In this document: one piece after another, positions 15,532 to 22,960 of the stretch
How the letters are laid out: the number at the start of each line of letters is the position of its first letter
How positions within the stretch are numbered: the stretch's first letter is position 1
From: JAYOFM01 sp038117225
Lineage (GTDB): Bacteria > Pseudomonadota > Alphaproteobacteria > Rhodospirillales > Casp-alpha2
Direction of reading: 5' to 3'
Length of the DNA stretch: 32,936 nucleotides
Assembly: GCA_038117225.1 (NCBI GenBank)
Contig: JAYOFM010000025.1
Span: forward strand, 1-32,936
Made by a program: the position numbers and the translations under genes
The notes under the pieces: model-generated
Databases searched by the model: none
The model's input: only the letters and a program-made list of their open reading frames with translations
What the model was told of the DNA's origin: nothing

Positions 15532-16704
15532 ATGCACGACTTATCGCCACTCATCACCGACGCCCGCGACGACATGGTCCATTGGCGGCGCGATTTTCAT
15601 CAGTATCCGGAACTGGGATTCGCGGAACATCGCACGCGGACACGGGTCGCCGAGTTGCTGCGCGGCTTCGGCGTTTCGGTCACCGAGGATGTCGGTGGCA
15701 CCGGTGTCGTCGGCGTCCTGAAACGCGGCAAGGGCACCAAGGCGATCGGGCTACGCGCAGACATGGATGCCCTGGCGATAAACGAGCAGAACACCTTCGC
15801 CTATAAATCAAGACACGACGGCCGCATGCATGCCTGCGGGCACGATGGCCATACAACCATGTTGCTGGGCGCGGCGCGGGCGCTCGCCGGCGATAATGCC
15901 TTCGACGGTACCGTCGTCTTCATTTTTCAACCGGCCGAGGAACACGGGCGCGGCGCCCTCGCCATGATGGACGATGGCCTGTTCGATCGCTTTCCCGTCG
16001 ATGCCGTATATGGCATTCACAACATGCCGTCGCTGGCGACCGGACACTTCGCCACCCGTCCCGGCCCGATCATGGCCTGCGAGGACAATTTCGAGATCAC
16101 CATCCACGGTAAGGGCGCGCACGCGGCGCTGCCACACCGTGGCATTGACCCCATTGTTATCGGCGCGGAAATCGTCACCGCCCTGCAAAGTATCGTATCG
16201 CGGACGTTTGACCCGGTCGCGGCCGGCGTTCTGTCGGTCACCGATTTCGCGGTCGATGCGGCGCGAAACGTGATTCCGGAAACCGTCGTATTGCGTGGCG
16301 ACACACGCACCTTCACACCGGAACTACAGGATCACCTCGAAAGCACCATGGAGCGGATCGTCGCCGGCATCTGTGCGGCCCATGGGGCAACACATGATTT
16401 CACCTATTCGCGTGAATTCGCAGCAACCATCAATTCGGCGCAGGAGGTCGAAATTGCCGTCAACGTCGCTCGTGACACAGCGGGCGCGGACAAGGTCGAT
16501 GCCACCTGCCAGCCGATCATGGCGTCGGAAGATTTCGGCTTCATGCTGCAACGCAAGCCCGGTTGTTATCTGCTCATCGGAAATGGCGGCGATGGGCCGG
16601 GCGGATGCGGCCTGCACAGCCCGCACTACGATTTCAACGATGACATCCTGACGGTCGGCGCCGAATTTTGGAACCGCCTCGTACGCTCGCAACTTAACAC
16701 CTGA
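15532..16704 (+). CDS. M20D family amidohydrolase (N-acyl-amino-acid amidohydrolase / hippurate-hydrolase type)
   Basis: This is a 390-residue protein starting at the ATG at 15532 (GGAA about ten bases before); an upstream in-frame ATG at 15475 would run through the promoter region. The M20D signature is clear: 'HWRRDFHQYPELGF' (17-30), 'GLRADMDAL', 'MHACGHDGHT' (99-108) with metal ligands Cys102 and His104, the Glu pair in 'QPAEEHGRG' (136-137), His163 in 'GIHNMP', and a C-terminal His in 'LHSPHYDFND'. These enzymes remove acyl groups from N-acylated amino acids or their analogues in the cytoplasm. The next gene, dpaL, starts 18 bases on, suggesting the released amino acid is a diamino acid or a related compound. 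Confidence 0.93.
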   Translation: MHDLSPLITDARDDMVHWRRDFHQYPELGFAEHRTRTRVAELLRGFGVSVTEDVGGTGVVGVLKRGKGTKAIGLRADMDALAINEQNTFAYKSRHDGRMHACGHDGHTTMLLGAARALAGDNAFDGTVVFIFQPAEEHGRGALAMMDDGLFDRFPVDAVYGIHNMPSLATGHFATRPGPIMACEDNFEITIHGKGAHAALPHRGIDPIVIGAEIVTALQSIVSRTFDPVAAGVLSVTDFAVDAARNVIPETVVLRGDTRTFTPELQDHLESTMERIVAGICAAHGATHDFTYSREFAATINSAQEVEIAVNVARDTAGADKVDATCQPIMASEDFGFMLQRKPGCYLLIGNGGDGPGGCGLHSPHYDFNDDILTVGAEFWNRLVRSQLNT

Positions 16705-16722
16705 TATCGAAGGTTTTCAGCA

Positions 16723-17946
16723 ATGAATTTTTCTCAATTTGACCAGGCCGAAATCGCGCTTCATTCGAATACGCGCGCGGAGTCCGGGCAGCCCTATGCG
16801 GCCCATCTCGATGATATTCTCAACCGCGCGGATTGCGCGACGGCGCGGCATGTCATTGAAGGATGGAATGGCTATCGGCCGACACCCCTGCATACGTTAA
16901 ACGGCCTCGCCGACGACCTTGGACTGGCTGCTCTTTACTATAAGGATGAAGGCAGCCGCTTCGGCTTGGGCAGTTTTAAGGCGTTGGGCGGCGCCTACGC
17001 GGTGCTGCGCCTGCTGGCACGTGAAATTCCCAAACTGACCGGCCAGCCGGCGTCGGACGCGGATATCAGCGCCGGTAAGTATGCCGAATTCATCAAGGGT
17101 CTGACCGTCATCACCGCGACGGATGGCAACCATGGCCGCTCCGTCGCCTGGGGGGCGCGACAATTCGGATGCCCGTGCAAGATCTACATGCACGCGGGCG
17201 TCAGCAAGGCGCGCCGCAAGGCGGTCGCCGACCTCGGCGCCGAGGTCGTCGGCATCGACGGCTCTTATGACGAATCGGTTCATGCGGCAGCTGCGGACGC
17301 GGCGGCGAACGGCTGGTTCATCGTTTCCGATACGTCATACGAAGGCTACATGGATCTGCCGCGTCATGTGATGGCGGGCTACACAGTGATGACATCTGAA
17401 ATCATGGAACAGTTTCCCGATCGCAAGCCGCCGAGTCACGTCTTCGTGCAAGGCGGTGTCGGTGGACTGGCCGGTGCGGTCTGCGGTCATTTCTGGCAGG
17501 CCTATGGCGCCGATCGCCCGCGCTTCGTCATCGTCGAGCCGGACCGCGCCGCCTGCTTGTACCAAAGTGCGTTGCACGGCCGGCCGACAGTGGTGACGGT
17601 CAGCGAAGAAACGATCATGGCCGGGCTATCCTGCGGCGAGGTGTCACTGCTGGGGTGGGATATTCTCAGCCCGGGTACCGATGATTTCATGACCATCACC
17701 GATGACCTGATTGCCCCCACCATGCGACGATTGGCGGCGGGCGAGGCTGACCCGGTCGTCGTCGCCGGAGAATCCGCCGTTGCCGGACTTGCGGGCTTGA
17801 TCGCGGCGCGGCGTTCGCCGACACTTTCCGCCGTGCTGGGATTGGATACCAGTTCCACTGTGCTGGTCATCGGCACCGAGGGCGCCACCGATCCGGCGAT
17901 CTACGAAACCATCGTCGGACACCCGCCGACGGCGGTCGCCGCGTAA
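16723..17946 (+). CDS. dpaL: Diaminopropionate ammonia-lyase
   Basis: A 407-residue fold type II PLP enzyme. Features match DpaL/YgeX: 'GYRPTPL' (50-56), 'KDEGSRFGLGSFKALGGAYAV' (conserved positions) with the Schiff-base Lys86, 'ATDGNHGRSVAWGAR' with Asp134, 'SDTSYEGY' with Asp203, and the phosphate-cradling QGGVGGLAGA (243-252). Asp134 and Asp203 align with the two aspartates that let DpaL act on both D- and L-isomers. The reaction converts 2,3-diaminopropionate to pyruvate and two ammonia. It sits between an M20 amidohydrolase and an M24 peptidase in what looks like one operon. The related serine/threonine and hydroxyaspartate ammonia-lyases are a less likely reading. Confidence 0.88.
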   Translation: MNFSQFDQAEIALHSNTRAESGQPYAAHLDDILNRADCATARHVIEGWNGYRPTPLHTLNGLADDLGLAALYYKDEGSRFGLGSFKALGGAYAVLRLLAREIPKLTGQPASDADISAGKYAEFIKGLTVITATDGNHGRSVAWGARQFGCPCKIYMHAGVSKARRKAVADLGAEVVGIDGSYDESVHAAAADAAANGWFIVSDTSYEGYMDLPRHVMAGYTVMTSEIMEQFPDRKPPSHVFVQGGVGGLAGAVCGHFWQAYGADRPRFVIVEPDRAACLYQSALHGRPTVVTVSEETIMAGLSCGEVSLLGWDILSPGTDDFMTITDDLIAPTMRRLAAGEADPVVVAGESAVAGLAGLIAARRSPTLSAVLGLDTSSTVLVIGTEGATDPAIYETIVGHPPTAVAA

Positions 17947-17965
17947 CCGCGATCGGAATCCAATC

Positions 17966-19141
17966 ATGCGACGACCCCCGGATCGAGGCTTTGCCCAATC
18001 AGAGTTCGAAGAACGAACGCGACGAGTGCAGGACCGCATGCACACGGAACGGCTGGACGCCATTCTGCTGACCACCGAACCGGAGGTCCGCTATTTCACC
18101 GGCTTCTTCACCCAGTTTTGGGAGAGTCCGACGCGGCCCTGGTTCGTCGTTCTGCCGCTGGACGGAAAACCCATCGCGGTCATCCCTGAAATCGGCGCGG
18201 CGGGCATGGCGGCGACCTGGATTGAGGCGATTCATACGTGGCCAGCGCCACGGCCGGACGATGATGGCGTTTCGCTTTTGCTGGGCGTGATCGGCGCCCT
18301 GCCCCGTAAATTCGGCCGTTTGGGCGCACCCCTCGGCGCCGAGAGTTTTCTGCGCATGCCGGCGGCTGATTTTCAGGTTCTGCGGGATGGCGTCTCGAGC
18401 TTCGACATCACCGACGCATCGGCCCTGCTGCACCGAATCCGTTTCGTCAAATCGCCCGCCGAAGTGGCGAAGATCGAATACGTCTGTCAATTGACCTCCG
18501 ACGCCTTCGAGGCGCTGCCCGAGGCTCTCGCCATTGGCATGAGCGAACGCCAGGCCTGTCGCCGCCTGCGGACCGACCTCCTGACGCGCGGCGCCGACAA
18601 TTCACCATACTTGATCGCCGGTTCCGGTCCCGGCGGTTATGACAGCATCATCATGGGGCCGACGGATCGCGTGCTCGAGGACGGCGATGTGCTGATCATC
18701 GATACCGGCACCACGTTCGATGGCTACTTCTGCGATTTCGATAGAAATTTTGCCTTCGGACAGGTGGACGATGCCGCGCGGCGCGCCCACGACGTGGTCT
18801 ACGCGGCCACCGACGCGGGATTTCGTGCCGCTGTTCCGGGCGCCACGACCAGCGCCATCTGGACCGCCATGTGGCGCGTGCTCGAGGCGGGCGGAACCCT
18901 CGGAAACAGTGTCGGGCGCATGGGCCATGGTCTTGGCATGCAATTGACCGAGTGGCCGTCCAACACCCCGGACGACATGACGGTTTTGGAACCTGGTGCC
19001 GTATTGACCCTGGAACCGGGCATGGAATTCGTCCCCGGCAAACAGATGGTGCATGAAGAGAATATTGTCATTACGGACGACGGCGCCCGTTGGCTGAGCC
19101 GCCGCGCACCGACCGAAATGCCGGTCGTCGGCGCGGACTGA
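17966..19141 (+). CDS. M24 family metallopeptidase (Xaa-Pro peptidase / ectoine hydrolase-like)
   Basis: A 391-residue protein with a creatinase-like N-terminal domain (about 1-160, including 'VRYFTGFFTQFWESPTRPWF') and a pita-bread catalytic domain. The five metal ligands can be placed: Asp246 (DTGT), Asp257 (CDFD), His321 (GHGLGM), Glu350 (LEPGME) and Glu364 (HEEN). The family includes Xaa-Pro dipeptidases, creatinase and the ectoine hydrolase DoeA. It starts 19 bases after dpaL and completes the operon behind the Lrp-type regulator, so a role in opening or deblocking a small nitrogenous compound is as likely as peptide hydrolysis. The end converges on a PilZ gene with a six-base gap. Confidence 0.9.
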   Translation: MRRPPDRGFAQSEFEERTRRVQDRMHTERLDAILLTTEPEVRYFTGFFTQFWESPTRPWFVVLPLDGKPIAVIPEIGAAGMAATWIEAIHTWPAPRPDDDGVSLLLGVIGALPRKFGRLGAPLGAESFLRMPAADFQVLRDGVSSFDITDASALLHRIRFVKSPAEVAKIEYVCQLTSDAFEALPEALAIGMSERQACRRLRTDLLTRGADNSPYLIAGSGPGGYDSIIMGPTDRVLEDGDVLIIDTGTTFDGYFCDFDRNFAFGQVDDAARRAHDVVYAATDAGFRAAVPGATTSAIWTAMWRVLEAGGTLGNSVGRMGHGLGMQLTEWPSNTPDDMTVLEPGAVLTLEPGMEFVPGKQMVHEENIVITDDGARWLSRRAPTEMPVVGAD

Positions 19142-19147
19142 CGCCGG

Positions 19148-19474
19148 CTACTCGCCGTCACGCAGGCGATAGAGCACCCGGATCGCATTATCATCAAGAT
19201 GCAGGCAGTTGAGAGCCGCCGCCGAGCGGTCACCCTCGACCCGAACGACGCGGGCGCGAATGCGCACCGGTTCGTCCTCGCCGTCACCATGGCCATTGAC
19301 GCTGATGCCGTCGATGCGGATCAGCGCGCCGGTGGCGAAGCGTCGTTCCGGCTCCTCAATCAGGAAGCCACCGAAACTCCATTCCAGGGCCTCATAGGAA
19401 CGGCCATTAACGGTCAGGGTCAGTTTTCCGTCTGCCCGCGAGAAGCGGCGACGGTCATCGTGTAAATCTGCCAT
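19148..19474 (-). CDS. PilZ domain protein with atypical second motif
   Basis: A 108-residue single-domain protein. The N-terminal 'DDRRRFSRAD' (6-15) supplies the RxxxR c-di-GMP binding motif (RRFSR). The second motif, normally D/NxSxxG, reads WSFGG (about 33-37) with Trp replacing the acidic residue. The beta-barrel continues through 'IRARVVRVEGD'. PilZ domains are c-di-GMP sensors in the cytoplasm; binding may be altered here. It lies 55 bases after the ybaK-like stop on the same strand, and no Shine-Dalgarno sequence is evident before the ATG. Confidence 0.8.
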   Translation of the reverse strand: MADLHDDRRRFSRADGKLTLTVNGRSYEALEWSFGGFLIEEPERRFATGALIRIDGISVNGHGDGEDEPVRIRARVVRVEGDRSAAALNCLHLDDNAIRVLYRLRDGE

Positions 19475-19529
19475 GTCATCGCGGAGGCTACGGCCGGAAC
19501 GACGCCGGGTCAGTGACCGGCGTCACGGA

Positions 19530-20024
19530 TCAGAACCGCGATGCGATGGCGGCGAATTCTGGCTTGGCGGCGGTGACGTAATCGTCGAAATGGAGAAACA
19601 ACGAACGATCGAGCCGGCCGGCGTTGAAGACGACCTCGTTCCACGCCCGAAAGCCCTCATCCACGACCAGCGCCAACGCCGCGCGGTCGAAACTGAACGG
19701 CGGGATGGCACCCATGACGCAGCCGGTCAGCACCATCGCCGTTTCAGGCGGCGCGAAGCGGCCTTTCTGTTGGCCCATGTGGCGCGCCAACGTCCTCATG
19801 TCGAGCCGCGCCACGCCGGGCACCACGGCCAACACGTACCGCGTACCCAAACCGCCGCCCTTGATCTCACAGACCAAGGCCTTCATGGCCTGGCCTGGAT
19901 CATTGCCGCGAATGCGGCTGATCTGCTCCGATCGCCCCTCGGCTTCGTGTTCGACGACGCGATAACACGCCGCGTGGGAGTCGAGTAGGTCAAGCAGCCG
20001 TTGGTGTGGATCATTCGACGCCAT
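19530..20024 (-). CDS. YbaK/aminoacyl-tRNA deacylase family protein
   Basis: This is a 164-residue protein of the YbaK/ProX domain family. The conserved core includes 'QAMKALVCEIKGG' with the functional Lys48, 'YVLAVVPGVARLDMRTLARHMG' and 'APPETAMVLTGCVMGAIPPF' (about 91-110). The family hydrolyses mischarged aminoacyl-tRNAs in trans, though other roles exist. The start is placed at the ATG at 20024, only four bases after the ccdB stop; a TTG at 20039 in the same frame would overlap ccdB by eleven bases. Either way its translation is closely tied to the toxin gene. Substrate amino acid unknown. Confidence 0.85.
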   Translation of the reverse strand: MASNDPHQRLLDLLDSHAACYRVVEHEAEGRSEQISRIRGNDPGQAMKALVCEIKGGGLGTRYVLAVVPGVARLDMRTLARHMGQQKGRFAPPETAMVLTGCVMGAIPPFSFDRAALALVVDEGFRAWNEVVFNAGRLDRSLFLHFDDYVTAAKPEFAAIASRF

Positions 20025-20028
20025 GCAC

Positions 20029-20340
20029 CTAGATCCCAACGATCAAGAAATCGACGGCGCGGATAATCTCATCGCGGGCATCGGAAACATTGGATACGGG
20101 TCTGTCGGGAAGGAATGTTCTCGATACGGCCGTCAGCTCCTGGATCAGCATCACCACACCCTCCCCATCGATCTCGAATTCCGGGTTCAAGTACTGCGCC
20201 GGCTGCACAATCCGCCGCCGTGCGAGCGGTGCCACGACCGTCGTTCTTATTTGGGCGAGGAAATCTGACTGCACTTCGATCAGATAGGGGATTTCATCAA
20301 CGAAGCGGCCTGGATTGGTCCAGACGTCGAACTGTGCCAT
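20029..20340 (-). CDS. ccdB: CcdB family type II toxin
   Basis: A 103-residue protein matching CcdB: N-terminal 'MAQFDVWTNPG', 'IPYLIEVQSDFLAQI', 'TTVVAPLARR', then 'NPEFEIDGEGVVMLIQELTAVSR'. CcdB traps DNA gyrase through GyrA. The C-terminus, which contacts GyrA in the F-plasmid toxin with its last residues Trp-Gly-Ile, reads Val-Gly-Ile here, so the contacting Trp is replaced. Gly and Ile are kept. The ATG shares one base with the ccdA stop (TGATG at 20338-20342), the standard coupled arrangement. The toxin may be weakened or have different gyrase preference. Confidence 0.93.
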   Translation of the reverse strand: MAQFDVWTNPGRFVDEIPYLIEVQSDFLAQIRTTVVAPLARRRIVQPAQYLNPEFEIDGEGVVMLIQELTAVSRTFLPDRPVSNVSDARDEIIRAVDFLIVGI

Positions 20341-20609
20341 CAGAAGCGCCTATGATCGTCGCCGAATATTCCGCAGCGTTCAATATGGTCGTTGTAATCG
20401 GCGATGGCGCCGGCATTTTCTTGCTGCCATTCGATGCGGAGGCGTTCACGAAGGGCCGCAGCCAGCGCCGCTTCGAGCGTCCGGGACAGATTGATCCCGG
20501 CGGCTTTGGATCTCTCGAGAATGGCCGCGTCCAAAGTCACATTGGCGCGGACGCGTCGGGTCTTGCCTCCGGTCGCTTCCCGAACGGTAACAATTTCGGA
20601 TGTCGTCAT
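20340..20609 (-). CDS. ccdA: CcdA family antitoxin
   Basis: An 89-residue protein beginning at the ATG at 20609, which has GGAGAGGG directly upstream; longer upstream readings run through the promoter. The N-terminal half is a ribbon-helix-helix DNA-binding domain (about 17-45: 'RRVRANVTLDAAILERSKAAGI'), and the C-terminal tail has the toxin-binding CcdA pattern W-x-x-EN-x-x-A-I-x-x-YN ending in G-I-F-x-D-D-x-R-x-F. It neutralises CcdB and represses its own promoter together with it. This is a chromosomal copy placed between unrelated metabolic genes, with no transposon or plasmid genes beside it. Confidence 0.95.
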   Translation of the reverse strand: MTTSEIVTVREATGGKTRRVRANVTLDAAILERSKAAGINLSRTLEAALAAALRERLRIEWQQENAGAIADYNDHIERCGIFGDDHRRF

Positions 20610-20632
20610 ACGCCCTCTCCAATACGCATAAA

Positions 20633-20667
20633 TATACACATTATTATACGTATTAGTAACCCGTATA
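20633..20667. promoter_or_regulatory. Candidate CcdA(B) operator: repeated TATAC/GTATA half-sites
   Basis: Three elements related to GTATAC lie across the ccdA promoter: TATAC at 20633-20637, the palindrome ATACGTAT at 20646-20653 (with TATAC at 20645-20649), and GTATA at 20663-20667. CcdA of the F plasmid binds a six-base GTATAC-like palindrome repeated along its operator. Spacing (12 and about 14-18 bases) is compatible with cooperative loading of CcdA-CcdB chains. Binding is inferred. Confidence 0.5.
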
Positions 20668-20671
20668 ACAA
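20643..20671 (-). promoter_or_regulatory. ccdAB promoter (TTGTTA-17-TATAAT)
   Basis: On the minus strand a perfect -10 TATAAT (plus-strand 20643-20648) follows TTGTTA (20666-20671, four of six matches to the -35 consensus) with a 17-base spacer. The -10 box ends 33 bases before the ccdA start at 20609, and a strong ribosome binding site lies between. It overlaps the half-sites described separately, as expected for an autorepressed toxin-antitoxin operon. Confidence 0.65.
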
Positions 20672-20733
20672 ATGGAACATTGGGTCTTGTCTGTGTTCGC
20701 GACGACGGCAAAGATCGAGGCAGGAGAAATCTC

Positions 20734-21672
20734 ATGACCGATCTAGGCCCCTCCACCGCCCCGCGTTTCATGGAGATCGCGACCTTCATGCGCGCGCCCT
20801 ATGTACCCGACCTCGCCGATATCGATATCGCCATGGCCGGCGTGCCCTACGACGGCGGTGTCACCAATCGTCCCGGCGCGCGGCATGGACCACGGGAAAT
20901 CAGGAACCAGTCGAGCCTGTGCCGGCGCATTCATCATGTGACCCGCACCGACCCGTTCGCCATCGCCCGCGTCGCCGACGTCGGCGACGTGCCGTTCGCG
21001 GAAGCGCATATCCCGGAACGGGCAATGGCCGAGATCGAGGCCTTCTATAAGACGATCCATGCGGCCGGCGCGATTCCGCTGACCGCCGGCGGCGATCATT
21101 CAATCACCTATCCCATCTTCAAGGCCATCGGCGCCGAACAGCCGGTCGGCATGGTCCACATCGATGCCCATACCGACACCTGGGACGCCTGGCAGGGCAA
21201 CAAGTTCAACCACGGCGCCCCGTTCCGCCGGGCCGTTGAGGCCGGTGTGCTGGACCCCAAGCGCACAGTGCAGATCGGTATCCGCGGCGCGCAGAATTTC
21301 GCCGATGGCTGGGACTTTTCCGATGCCCACGGCATGCGCGTCATCTTCATGGAAGAGTTTGCCGAACTCGGCGTCGATGCCGTCATCGCCGAGGCGCGGC
21401 GGGTCGTTGGCGATGGCCCGACTTACATTTCCTTCGATGTGGATGGTCTCGACCCGGTTTACGCCCCTGGCACTGGCACACCGGAAATCGGCGGCCTGAC
21501 GACGCTCGAAGCGCTCGCCCTGTTGCGCGGCCTCGGCGGTCTCGATCTCGTCGGCGGCGATGTGGTCGAGGTTTCGCCGCCGTTCGATCCGTCGGGCAAC
21601 ACCGCCCTCGTCGGCGCCTCGATCATGTATGAGATTCTTTGCCTGTTGGCCGAACGGGTCGCCCGCCGCTAG
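20734..21672 (+). CDS. Agmatinase-family ureohydrolase (agmatinase / guanidinobutyrase type)
   Basis: The protein has 312 residues, starting at the ATG at 20734 with AGGAG eight bases upstream. All six ligands of the binuclear Mn site are visible: His122 (GGDHS), Asp144, His146 and Asp148 (DAHTD), Asp235 and Asp237 (SFDVDGLDP). 'APGTGTPE' is also present. The enzyme releases urea from a guanidino compound. The loop 'FNHGAPFRRAVEAGVLDP' (158-175) looks more like guanidinobutyrase and guanidinopropionase than E. coli agmatinase, so the substrate is open. It is divergent from ccdA, with the two regulatory regions sharing 124 bases, and convergent with the PrpF-family gene. Confidence 0.92.
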   Translation: MTDLGPSTAPRFMEIATFMRAPYVPDLADIDIAMAGVPYDGGVTNRPGARHGPREIRNQSSLCRRIHHVTRTDPFAIARVADVGDVPFAEAHIPERAMAEIEAFYKTIHAAGAIPLTAGGDHSITYPIFKAIGAEQPVGMVHIDAHTDTWDAWQGNKFNHGAPFRRAVEAGVLDPKRTVQIGIRGAQNFADGWDFSDAHGMRVIFMEEFAELGVDAVIAEARRVVGDGPTYISFDVDGLDPVYAPGTGTPEIGGLTTLEALALLRGLGGLDLVGGDVVEVSPPFDPSGNTALVGASIMYEILCLLAERVARR

Positions 21673-21695
21673 TGCTACGGGACAGTGGTCGCCGC

Positions 21696-22826
21696 TTAGA
21701 CTGGCACCAGCACGTTGCCTTGCATCAGCGCGCGGGCGGTGCGGTAAACGGTCACCGTCTCGGCGCGCGGCTGATTGCCATCCATGGTGATCGCGGAGTC
21801 CACCGGCAACACACCCGATGGGTTGGCGAGACGAATATCGCCGTCGCCCTTTCGGCACAGACTTTCCGGGATACTACCTGGGATGCGACAGGCCACGGCT
21901 AGGCACATGGCGCCGGTCAGCGGCAGCACCCGGTGCACCTGGCCCATGGAAAGAATGCGAGCGGCGAGATCGGCGGATTCCGGCGCGACGGTGTCGCCGG
22001 CCAACGTGGCATAAGGCACGGGGGGCGAGACGAGACCAATGCGCGGATTGGCGAGCGCAGCGGCGTCCTCACTTGCGGCCAGTCCCATTCGCACGGCGGC
22101 GGCGCGGCGCAGACGCTCCAGCAGGGCCATCAAATCGGCATCGGCCTCAAGTGCGCCGAAACTTTCCGCCCCGGTCAGGCCAAAGCGCTCGGCGGCAACA
22201 AAGGCACAACCGGTGGAGGCATCGACCATGGACACCTCGAAGGCGCCGGCGCCGGCCAGATCAATCACGTCACGCGCCTGCCCGGTCGGCAGCAAGTGGC
22301 CGGTGGTGGCGCCGCCCGGATCGAGATAGTCCAGGCGGATGCATGATCCGGCACCGGCAACACCAGGAATGGTGAAGTCACCGCTCTCCTGGAATTGCCC
22401 ATCGACGGTTTCGAAGCGGGCGTGATAGCGCTTTCCGGTATTGGTGTTGTGAACGCGCACGACGGTCTCGTCACCGTTCGCCGCCACCATACCGGCATCC
22501 ACGGCATAGGGCCCGATCGCCGACGACAGGTTGCCACAGGTCGTCGAGTAGTCGACCACAGGCTGATCCACGGCGACCTGGGCGAAGGTGTAGTCCACAT
22601 CGGCATCATTGACGCTGGACGGCCCAACCACGACGGCCTTCGACAGCGACGATATGCCGCCACCCATACCATTCAACTGACGGCCGTAGGGATCGGGGCT
22701 GCCGATGGCGGCGAGAAAGATTGGATCCCATAACGCCCGGTCCGCCGGCAACGCGTCGCGATGGAAAAACACGCCCTTCGACGAGCCGCCACGCATGAAT
22801 ACAGCCGGGATAGATTGCTGGGTCAT
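21696..22826 (-). CDS. PrpF family isomerase (methylaconitate isomerase / 4-oxalomesaconate tautomerase type)
   Basis: A 376-residue protein starting at the ATG at 22826, giving the canonical N-terminus 'MTQQSIPAVFMRGGSSKGVFF'. A TTG 36 bases upstream is in frame but unlikely. Family signatures include 'GGGISSLSKAVVV' with the conserved Lys, 'YSTTCGNLSSAIGPYAV' with the conserved Cys, and 'MGQVHRVLPLTGAMCLAVACRIPGS'. The fold is the diaminopimelate-epimerase type and catalyses proton shuffling or isomerisation of unsaturated di- or tricarboxylates. No propionate or gallate pathway gene is next to it, so the substrate cannot be chosen. It is divergent from the aldo/keto reductase gene. No clear ribosome binding site. 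Confidence 0.87.
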   Translation of the reverse strand: MTQQSIPAVFMRGGSSKGVFFHRDALPADRALWDPIFLAAIGSPDPYGRQLNGMGGGISSLSKAVVVGPSSVNDADVDYTFAQVAVDQPVVDYSTTCGNLSSAIGPYAVDAGMVAANGDETVVRVHNTNTGKRYHARFETVDGQFQESGDFTIPGVAGAGSCIRLDYLDPGGATTGHLLPTGQARDVIDLAGAGAFEVSMVDASTGCAFVAAERFGLTGAESFGALEADADLMALLERLRRAAAVRMGLAASEDAAALANPRIGLVSPPVPYATLAGDTVAPESADLAARILSMGQVHRVLPLTGAMCLAVACRIPGSIPESLCRKGDGDIRLANPSGVLPVDSAITMDGNQPRAETVTVYRTARALMQGNVLVPV

Positions 22827-22960
22827 GGCGCGGAGGCTAGCGCGGCGCGGCGGTCGGCGCAATTAACCGCAAAGCAGGTCGGAGACTTTGTTACAGTGAT
22901 CGTTGCACCAAGACGCGAAGAGAAGAAAGAGCAGAACAAACTCCAGGAGCAGCACCGAAC

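Noticed and set aside
20620..20670. ATACGTAT and flanking repeats as an attachment site or transposon end
   Set aside because: No integrase, transposase or matching direct repeat was seen; position over the ccdA promoter is better explained as an operator.
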